A stretch of DNA of 64,000 bases from Deltaproteobacteria bacterium (GTDB lineage: Bacteria; Acidobacteriota; Thermoanaerobaculia; Multivoradales; JAHZIX01): assembly GCA_022601195.1 (NCBI GenBank), contig JAHZIX010000027.1:1-64000 (forward strand), written 5' to 3'. Of the stretch, positions 57,596-64,000 are shown one piece after another. Position 1 is the first letter of the stretch. Every line of letters begins with the position of its first letter. Below the pieces are notes generated by a model. It saw only the letters and a program-made list of their open reading frames with translations. It was not told the DNA's origin and did not search any database. The position numbers and the translations under genes were made by a program.

Positions 57596-59929
57596 CTATT
57601 GCGAACAAGTTTTACGCTGTTGTTCTATGAGCTCTGAAATCTTCGCGATCTTTGGGTGATCTTCGGGCAGGCTTTTTCGGAGGATTGCTTGAGATTCTCG
57701 AAAGCGCACCAAGGCCGAGAGGCAATCGCCGTGCTCTTTTGCTAGGAATCCGAGGTTGAAAAGGCCGATCGCGACGTTGGTGTGATTCGGCCCGAAGGCT
57801 TTGCGGTCGATTCTGACGGCGTGCTCGAAGAGGGCTTTGGCGGACTGGAAATCACCCTCCGAATCGCGGACCATGGCCAGATTATTGAGGCTGTAGGAAA
57901 GCTGGGGATGGTCGGGGCCAAGCGTTTTTTCATGAAGGCGAAGTGAACGCTCCAAATGGGTGGTAGCTAGTTGATTCTCGCCGAGATCGTGGAGTACCAG
58001 CCCGAGATTATTGAGGGTCTTGGCGATGTCTGGGGCGTTTTCGTCGAGGAAGGGTTCGCGCAATTCCAAGGCTTGTTCGAGCACGCTGCGCGCGAGCTCG
58101 AGCTCTCCTGTTCTGCGATACACCATGCCCAGGTTGTGGAGCGCCGGCGTCAACCGAACATCGTCTGACCCGAACAGCTCTTCTCGGATCGCCAGCGCTT
58201 CCTCGAGATGACTAAGGCAGACATCGTAGTCTTCCAGTTCTAGACGCGCTTCCGCGGAAGCCTCGAGACACCTGGCGGTTGTCAAGCTCTCTTCAGGGTT
58301 TCCTCGAACTAGCTTTAGCGCGTCTTCAGCAAACCTCTTGGCCAGCTCGTAGATCCCCAGGCTCTTGTATGTGTAACTCATGGTCAACATCAGCTGCGCC
58401 TGAACGAGGGGCTGAGCCGACAGCTCGGTCCGGACCCGTTGCGCACTGTTGTCGAGAAACTGGCGGAAAGTCAGTTCGTTCTGCGGAAGCAGGGTGGGAT
58501 CGGAAGCATCGAGGGCGCTGATTAGAAAGTCGGTGACTTGCTGGGCCGTATCAGCGGCCTCCTGGGCTCGCAGGCTCTGTGCCTGTGCCTTCCTAGTCTG
58601 GGCACGAGCGGTTTCTTCTGCACTACGAGCGCGAAGCATGCCATTGGTAGTTCCGACGATGCCGGCTGTCAAAGACAGCAGGAGGAGCGCTGTGAACGAA
58701 GCGGCGAGCCGGTGAAGTCTGACCCAGCGAGCCATCTGCTCGAGCGAGCCTGGCGAGCTTGATAGCAGGAGATCACCACTTAGGTGACGGCGAAGATCTT
58801 CAGCTAGGTCTGCCGCGGATTCATAGCGCTCGGCTGGATCTTTGGCCAGCGCTCTCATGACGATCCGATCGATGTCACCACGCAGGCGACGCTCGAGAGC
58901 CTGGACACTCAGCTTGCGCTGACCGGCGATTTGAGCAGCCTCGGGGTCGTTGCGCAGGCGCTCGCTCGGGCGAGGTGGTTCCTGGCGATTAATCGCCTCG
59001 AGTAGAGCGGAAAGGCCCTTCTGCCGCGGATCGGGCAACTTGAGCGGGAGTCGTCCACAGAGCAACTCATAGAGCAATACTCCGAGAGAATAGACGTCGC
59101 TTCGAATGTCCACTTTTCCGGTCGCGCCACCCGCCTGTTCGGGACTCATATACTCGGGTGTGCCAAGCCATTGTCCCGGTTTCGTCAAGAGCAGTGATTC
59201 TCGATTGGATTCATTGCTCCAGTCATTCTCAAGCACCTTTGCGATGCCGAAGTCGATGATCTTTGGAGTCGGTTTTTCTTCGACCGCAACCAAAACATTA
59301 TTTGGTTTTAGGTCACGATGAATGACACCCTTGCGGTGAGCATGACGAACTCCTTCCAGGACCTGGCGGAAAAGCCGTAGGCGGTCTTCGACAGTCAACT
59401 GCTCAGCGTTGCAGTAGTCAGTGATTGGTTGCCCTGCTATATGCTCCATCACGACATAAGGGCGACCTCCCGATCCCTGACCAGCATCGTAGATTCGAGC
59501 GATGTTGGGATGACTCATTAAAGCGAGAGTCTGACCTTCTGCTTGGAAACGAATCAGCGCCTGTTCACCCGTAAGACCTGGGCGGATCAGTTTAAAGGCA
59601 ACCGTTCTCCGAATCGGAAACTCTTGAGTGGCCAGGAAGACCTCTCCCATACCGCCCTCACCGAGTTTCTTTGTCAGGCAATAGGCCCCGATTTGAGACC
59701 CTTCACCAAGAGCCACTGCATCTGAAGGAGGCTCTAGGACTTCAGTGCTCATGAGGAAATCGCTATCAAGGTGAAAAGCCTTGAGGAATGTTCTCACTTG
59801 CCTACGCAGATCGGGATCTGTACAAGTTTCATCCAGATATGCCGTGACCTCCTCGGCAGGCATTTCAAGGGCCGGAGCAAGGAGCGCCTTGACTTGGCCC
59901 CAACGGTCTGGATCCAGGCTGGTCGCCAT
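57596..59929 (-). CDS. Ser/Thr protein kinase with C-terminal TPRs
   Basis: A 777-aa protein from ATG 59929 (AGGAGAG seven bases upstream). Kinase motifs: GEGGMGEV (90-97), Lys113, HRDLKPNN (204-211) and DFG (226-228), followed by APE-like 'GTPEYMSPEQ'. A transmembrane helix lies near residues 440-460 and TPR repeats (e.g. 'LGMVYRRTGELELARSVLEQALELREPFL') fill the C-terminus. This layout is typical of Acidobacteriota kinases, usually paired with an ECF-type sigma factor, as here. Confidence 0.93.
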   Translation of the reverse strand: MATSLDPDRWGQVKALLAPALEMPAEEVTAYLDETCTDPDLRRQVRTFLKAFHLDSDFLMSTEVLEPPSDAVALGEGSQIGAYCLTKKLGEGGMGEVFLATQEFPIRRTVAFKLIRPGLTGEQALIRFQAEGQTLALMSHPNIARIYDAGQGSGGRPYVVMEHIAGQPITDYCNAEQLTVEDRLRLFRQVLEGVRHAHRKGVIHRDLKPNNVLVAVEEKPTPKIIDFGIAKVLENDWSNESNRESLLLTKPGQWLGTPEYMSPEQAGGATGKVDIRSDVYSLGVLLYELLCGRLPLKLPDPRQKGLSALLEAINRQEPPRPSERLRNDPEAAQIAGQRKLSVQALERRLRGDIDRIVMRALAKDPAERYESAADLAEDLRRHLSGDLLLSSSPGSLEQMARWVRLHRLAASFTALLLLSLTAGIVGTTNGMLRARSAEETARAQTRKAQAQSLRAQEAADTAQQVTDFLISALDASDPTLLPQNELTFRQFLDNSAQRVRTELSAQPLVQAQLMLTMSYTYKSLGIYELAKRFAEDALKLVRGNPEESLTTARCLEASAEARLELEDYDVCLSHLEEALAIREELFGSDDVRLTPALHNLGMVYRRTGELELARSVLEQALELREPFLDENAPDIAKTLNNLGLVLHDLGENQLATTHLERSLRLHEKTLGPDHPQLSYSLNNLAMVRDSEGDFQSAKALFEHAVRIDRKAFGPNHTNVAIGLFNLGFLAKEHGDCLSALVRFRESQAILRKSLPEDHPKIAKISELIEQQRKTCSQ

Positions 59930-59949
59930 GTTCGACTCTCCTGTTGATT

Positions 59950-60510
59950 TCAGTTCTCGATACGATGACGTAACCAGGCGCGAGCGGTGCTCCATTCGCG
60001 CTTGACAGTCGCTTGCGAGAGGGCTAGAACCTGGGCTGTTTCGTTGTTGGTTAGTCCACCAAAGAAGCGCAGCTCAACAATTTGATGCTGTCGAGCGTCC
60101 AACTTTTTTAGGTCTTCCAGGGCCCTGTCGAGATCCATCATGTTGATAGATTTCGAGGAGGTTATTCTGAGCGCTTCGTCGAGGGTAACTCGGACTGAGC
60201 CTCCTCCGCGTTTAGCCTTCTGATTTCTACGGTAGTGGTCGACGAGGATACGCCGCATGAGGCGTGAAGCAAAAGCGAAGAACTCAGTTCGATTGCGGAG
60301 CTGAATACTGTGCTGCTTGAGGAGACGCAGGTAAAGCTCGTTGATGAGCGCCGTAGGCTGGAGTGTATGGTTCGAAGCCTCCCGACGGAAATGAGAGTTG
60401 GCCAGTATGCGAAGCTCATCGAGTACGAGCGGCATGAGCTGATCGATGGCTTCCGGAGATTCTTGACTCCAAGCTTGGAGGACTGCAGTAATCTTGCCCG
60501 AATTCTCCAC
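59950..60510 (-). CDS. ECF-type sigma factor (TIGR02999-like)
   Basis: A 186-aa protein; start set at GTG 60510 with GGGAGG five bases upstream (the frame opens earlier at TTG 60528). It has 'HTLQPTALINELYLRLL' (region 2), 'FASRLMRRILVDHYRRNQKAKR' and the region 4 HTH 'QIVELRFFGGLTNNETAQVLALSQATVKREWSTARAWL'. This subfamily accompanies kinases of the type encoded 20 bp downstream on the same strand. Confidence 0.92.
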   Translation of the reverse strand: MENSGKITAVLQAWSQESPEAIDQLMPLVLDELRILANSHFRREASNHTLQPTALINELYLRLLKQHSIQLRNRTEFFAFASRLMRRILVDHYRRNQKAKRGGGSVRVTLDEALRITSSKSINMMDLDRALEDLKKLDARQHQIVELRFFGGLTNNETAQVLALSQATVKREWSTARAWLRHRIEN

Positions 60511-60528
60511 TCTTACCTCCCTTTCCAA

Positions 60529-61049
60529 GATCCTTCGGTGGAGATTGTTTCTAGCATTTTTCTTCTTCAGGGCGCGCCCGAGGGTCTCGACCCGGATCTC
60601 TGCTGACGACTAGAGGCCTGTGGCGAAGTTTCTCGTCGGCGAGAGATAGGAACCCGGGTGCGAAACCAGGATGAGAATCGGCGTTAAATCCGAGGTCTAC
60701 CAAGGACTTAATAGGGCAAAGGCGCTCCTAGAGAGTTGTCCGGAGTCAGAGTGACTTTCAAGACAAGCTCATCAGAAGGGTGCCGTGAGTCCACGTCGAC
60801 CAGGAAGCGGCAGGTGCTCGCACCAGGAGGTATTTCCCAAAAATCGCTGAAAGCTCGATGATTATGGCATAAGAAACAGATGAATTTCTTAGTGTCCTGT
60901 CAGTGCCTGATGAAAGGGACCCAAATCCTCGAGGAGGACCTCCTGAGCCGAAGGTCTCAAAGGAAGTTTACGCTAGGAGTCTGCGCGGTAGGAATGGGAA
61001 CTTTGGGTCGGTAAAATCAGGGCAGGTCAGGGGATCTCTATGGGCCAGA
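60529..61049. other. Intergenic segment without recognised gene
   Basis: About 520 bases between the sigma factor and the channel gene. I found no gene with convincing start and no clear RNA; the sigma factor promoter should lie in its left part. Confidence 0.6.
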
Positions 61050-62759
61050 TCAGGTTTTAGAGGAACTCTTCTTGGCGAAGGTCTCTAAGAAATTGCTCTC
61101 GGCTTCGGCGGTGCCGATCAGGACGATGGCGGCGTCCGCTTGCAGGATGACGGATGGGCTGGGGACCACTTCGGTTCCCTGGTCGGTGCAAGTGGCGACG
61201 ACGCTGCAGCCAGTGAGCTCGCGGATGGAGGATTCGGCGATGGTACGGCCGGCGAGAGCGGAGGGCACGCGCTCTTCGAAGAGGTAGAGACCCTCTGCGA
61301 CCATGAGAAGCTTGCCGCCATGGAGGGCGTCCATGGCCGCCCCGGCACCCATGGAGGCATAGGAGAGGACACTGTCCGCTCCTGCTCGGTGCAGGTTCGC
61401 AACGCTTCGTTCCTGGGTGGCTCGGACGAGAACTTGGAGGTCCGGGCGGAGACGGCGGCAGTAGATCGTCAGGTAGACGTTGAGGTCGTCTTCGTGGGTG
61501 GTGATGATGACCGTGGAAGTCTTGCGGATGCCGGCCTCTTCCAGTATTTCCAGCTCTGCGGCGTTGCCCAAGACGTACTTTTCCGGATCCCTCATCCGTT
61601 CCGGAAGCAACTCCACGATGCGGTAGTCCACGTCCCTTAGCGCCAGAGCCCGGGCGGTGGCCCGGCCGACTCGGCCACCGCCGAGGATGACCACCGGGGT
61701 GTTCGAGCGGTTGTAGATGCAGAAGAACTCGTCGTAGCGTTGCAAGTGCTCTTCGGAGCCCGCCAATAGGAGCACCGTGTTGTCTCGAATGACCGTCGTG
61801 GGGCGGGTTGGCTCAAAGCTCCCTCGGTGCCAGATGCCGACCACCGTCACCCCAAGGTGCTGGCGCAGTCCCGCCTCCATCAGCGTCTTGCCGACCAGGG
61901 GCGTGCTCTTGGAACTGGCCTCGGCGATCAGCAGGTCACCAAATCGCCCGATGATGTGAGAGACAGCATCTCCCCCCACGGTCCGTCGGGCGAAGGACTG
62001 ACCGAGCATCTCTTCCAGCCGCAGAACGAGGCTGCTACCGGCTAGGTCCAGGATATCCACCGAAGCCTCGTCCTTGGCCGAGGTCAGAATCGGTAGATCC
62101 TGAGCCAAGGCTCGCACGGTGAAAGCGACGTTGGTGTTGGTGACGTCGCTGGCAGTGCTGAACACCATAGCCGCCTGCTCCACCCGGGCTCGGGTCCAGG
62201 TTTGGGGATCGTCCAGGGCTCCGGTCAGCACGTTCACCCCTCGGTCGTGAAGGCGCAGCGCTTCCTCCAACTCGGGGACCACCAGGGTGTAGGGCACTTG
62301 GTACTTCTGCAGACGACGGGTCAGCGCGTTGGTCACCGCGTCGAGGTGAGTCAGGAGCACGTGACCTCGGGTTTCCTCGGGCAACTGCCGCGGAGCTCGC
62401 GCCGTGGCCTGGGCGGCGAGCCACGGACCGTAAAAGAACTCGATAAAGGTGAAGGGCAGAAGAATGAGCAGGAAAATCGTTCCGGAGAGCAGCACGAGAA
62501 TCGAGAAGATGCGGCCGAGATCGGTGTGGAACGTGATGTCACCGAAGCCGAGGGTGGACATCACGGTCAAGGTCCAGTAAAAACCCGTGATCCAGGTGTG
62601 GTCCTGCCCTTCCCGCAGCATCAGAAGGTGAAAGAGGACGGAGTAGACCGTCACCATCGCCGTCAGAACCAGAAAGAACCGGCTCAGTCTACGGAGGTTG
62701 CGGTGGCCGCTACGGCTGCGAACGACCGTCGTGAGTTGGGCGACGTAGGATTTGAACAT
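61050..62759 (-). CDS. Potassium channel with TrkA-N/TrkA-C domains
   Basis: A 569-aa protein from ATG 62759 (MFKSYVAQLTTV), chosen because the next 67 upstream codons are low in support. Two membrane segments (about 26-48 and 84-105) flank a pore with selectivity filter TLGFGD (69-74). After the pore come two RCK/TrkA-N domains with 'GHVLLTHLDAVTNALTRRLQKY' and 'VVILGGGRVGRATARALALRD' and TrkA-C parts. It is a K+ channel gated by ligand binding to the RCK domains. Confidence 0.9.
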   Translation of the reverse strand: MFKSYVAQLTTVVRSRSGHRNLRRLSRFFLVLTAMVTVYSVLFHLLMLREGQDHTWITGFYWTLTVMSTLGFGDITFHTDLGRIFSILVLLSGTIFLLILLPFTFIEFFYGPWLAAQATARAPRQLPEETRGHVLLTHLDAVTNALTRRLQKYQVPYTLVVPELEEALRLHDRGVNVLTGALDDPQTWTRARVEQAAMVFSTASDVTNTNVAFTVRALAQDLPILTSAKDEASVDILDLAGSSLVLRLEEMLGQSFARRTVGGDAVSHIIGRFGDLLIAEASSKSTPLVGKTLMEAGLRQHLGVTVVGIWHRGSFEPTRPTTVIRDNTVLLLAGSEEHLQRYDEFFCIYNRSNTPVVILGGGRVGRATARALALRDVDYRIVELLPERMRDPEKYVLGNAAELEILEEAGIRKTSTVIITTHEDDLNVYLTIYCRRLRPDLQVLVRATQERSVANLHRAGADSVLSYASMGAGAAMDALHGGKLLMVAEGLYLFEERVPSALAGRTIAESSIRELTGCSVVATCTDQGTEVVPSPSVILQADAAIVLIGTAEAESNFLETFAKKSSSKT

Positions 62760-63020
62760 GGTTGTTCGTAGCTCGGGCACCGGCGAGCAGGGGAGTACTG
62801 TCAAGGGGACTCCCATGACTTCTCGCACGACCCCGGAGCGTGGGCCCATTATATCAACGGCTGCCTGGGGGGGTACCGCTGTGTCCCCGAGGCAATCCAA
62901 GCTGTGGGACGAGGCAGTTGCCGTAGACCCTGACCTCTCAGCCGGTCTTGCCCCGGGCAATAGGCCTCAGGTGAGGCGCTGGAGTCTCATGGGGTCCCAA
63001 TCCCGGTTGTCTGGTCTTGG
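62760..63020. other. Intergenic segment
   Basis: About 260 bases between the channel gene and the lipoprotein gene. The open frame extending the channel gene is treated as non-coding. No other signal was seen. Confidence 0.5.
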
Positions 63021-63980
63021 TTACCGAGGAGGGGGCGCACAATATTCTCTGGTTGGGACGAGAGACTCGAAGTTCACCGAGGTTCCCTCGGGGCCGACGA
63101 ATTCACTGAAGCCCTGGGGGTTGGCGGGGCGACCCCAATCGTAGGTGTAGCCGAGGGCCGTCCAGGGGAAAGGGGCCGATGCTTCTGGGGTCGTGCAAGA
63201 GCACGGATAGCCCGTGTCGTTGCAGTAGCTGGTGCACCAGTTGTCGCACATCCACTCGAGGCTGCTGGAGGCGACGTCTACGAAGGCCGACGAGACCTGC
63301 GGGCTGCTGGGGTCGGAACAGAAAGCCCAGGGAGTGGAGTTGGCTGGCAGGCCGGTCTCCACGGGCACATTGGTCTGGCATTCCCGGTCAGAAATCTCCG
63401 GGTCTGGGCATGGGCGGAAGAGAGTAGTTGGGTCCACCCAAACCTGGAGAAAGGCATCATAGCCATTGAATGGCGGCAGGCCGATGAGCTGTTCCAGGCG
63501 CAGGTCCACCCAATCCATGCCAAAGGGGAAGATCTTACGGCAAGCCTCCTGAACCTGAGGGACGATAGTGAACCAGGTATCTCCGTAGAGGGGAAAGGCC
63601 TGGTCGGGAGAGTACATCGGCTTCGTCGGGTCATCGGGATCTTCGTAGTACTCCCAGCGGGTCCAGGTGGAAAGGAGAATGCGCCCCTGGCCGTCCCAGA
63701 CGAGGCCCGGAGTCGAGGGCAAGATGGCGACCAGGTCTGTGCGAACATCCTCCGGCTCGGGATACATCGCTGCCGCGGAACCCTCTAGGTAGAGTTCCTG
63801 ACAAGCCTGTTGGTGATCGGGAGTGCAACCGCCGGGAGCTCGCAAGGCGGAACGCTCGCTTTGAGGAGCCGCTTGAGAAGCCGTCTGAGAAGTCGCGGTT
63901 ACGGAGGTCTGAATCTGTCCCAAGTCTCCGTGCTGTCGTCCCGTGCAGCCCACGGCGAGCACGAGAACCGCTAGCAGCAT
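63021..63980 (-). CDS. Lipoprotein of unknown function
   Basis: A 319-aa protein with a lipoprotein signal (MLLAVLVLAVGC, lipobox Cys12). The body is Pro/Trp/Tyr-rich with many Cys in the last third (e.g. 'DNWCTSYCNDTGYPCSC'), suggesting a secreted, disulfide-containing protein. No family recognised. The start ATG at 63980 is close to the window end. Confidence 0.7.
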   Translation of the reverse strand: MLLAVLVLAVGCTGRQHGDLGQIQTSVTATSQTASQAAPQSERSALRAPGGCTPDHQQACQELYLEGSAAAMYPEPEDVRTDLVAILPSTPGLVWDGQGRILLSTWTRWEYYEDPDDPTKPMYSPDQAFPLYGDTWFTIVPQVQEACRKIFPFGMDWVDLRLEQLIGLPPFNGYDAFLQVWVDPTTLFRPCPDPEISDRECQTNVPVETGLPANSTPWAFCSDPSSPQVSSAFVDVASSSLEWMCDNWCTSYCNDTGYPCSCTTPEASAPFPWTALGYTYDWGRPANPQGFSEFVGPEGTSVNFESLVPTREYCAPPPR

Positions 63981-64000
63981 GGCGCTTCCGACTCTTCTCG

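Noticed and set aside
1..64000. Retron, diversity-generating retroelement or CRISPR-Cas
   Set aside because: No reverse transcriptase, template repeat, cas gene or spaced repeat array was seen in the translated frames or sequence.

Overview
The window is mostly one prophage (positions 1 to about 53,161; its left end lies outside the window) followed by about 10.8 kb of host chromosome. The host looks like a Gram-negative bacterium, most likely Acidobacteriota. The evidence is an ECF-type sigma factor next to a Ser/Thr kinase with C-terminal TPRs, a lipoprotein gene and generally GC-rich coding. This assignment is inference from gene families, not a database match.

The right prophage end is marked by a tyrosine integrase (51785-52951, minus), an 11-bp tandem repeat beside it, and the 3' part of a tRNA-Phe(GAA) gene (53117-53161). 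Two small excisionase-like genes precede the integrase. The phage is a long-tailed siphovirus type. From 28,047 leftward a single minus-strand operon, with many ATGA overlaps, carries replication genes, an HNH nuclease, an HslV-like protease, small and large terminase, portal, Mu-F-like head protein, scaffold, capsid, connectors, tail tube, two tail-assembly chaperone products joined by a -1 frameshift, an 1849-aa tape measure and tail-tip proteins, ending in a DUF5675 gene cut by the window edge. A lone plus-strand HTH gene sits inside the head genes.

The switch is at 28.05-28.83 kb: a repressor-like gene read leftward, a divergent early gene, and promoters that place both start codons at the expected transcription start (leaderless mRNAs). 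Another promoter with a 12-bp palindrome in its spacer drives a leader containing a terminator-like hairpin ahead of the late operon. Rightward early genes (28.8-34.7 kb) encode a DUF3560 protein, YqaJ exonuclease, RecT annealing protein and an SF2 helicase, which together form a recombination module.

The stretch 34.7-51 kb is accessory cargo. It holds a three-gene unknown module, a NACHT STAND ATPase with a nuclease-like N-terminus (anti-phage type), and two paralogous pentapeptide-repeat genes, each preceded by a chain of overlapping very small ORFs. These chains share a peptide ending in DPNG, a KENRLV(V/A)PGEE peptide and 44 identical bases. A TonB-like protein, zinc-ribbon proteins, a TPR protein and a convergent secreted peptide ending in SIDPDG follow. 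The duplicated cassette and the DP(N/D)G peptides are the best candidates for something undescribed.

The host part (53.2-64 kb) has decayed mobile material (a RadC remnant, a toxin gene with an internal amber codon, a frameshifted integrase), then ordinary genes: a small Cys-rich secreted protein, a thioredoxin-like protein, a kinase and its sigma factor, a K+ channel with TrkA-type domains, and a lipoprotein.
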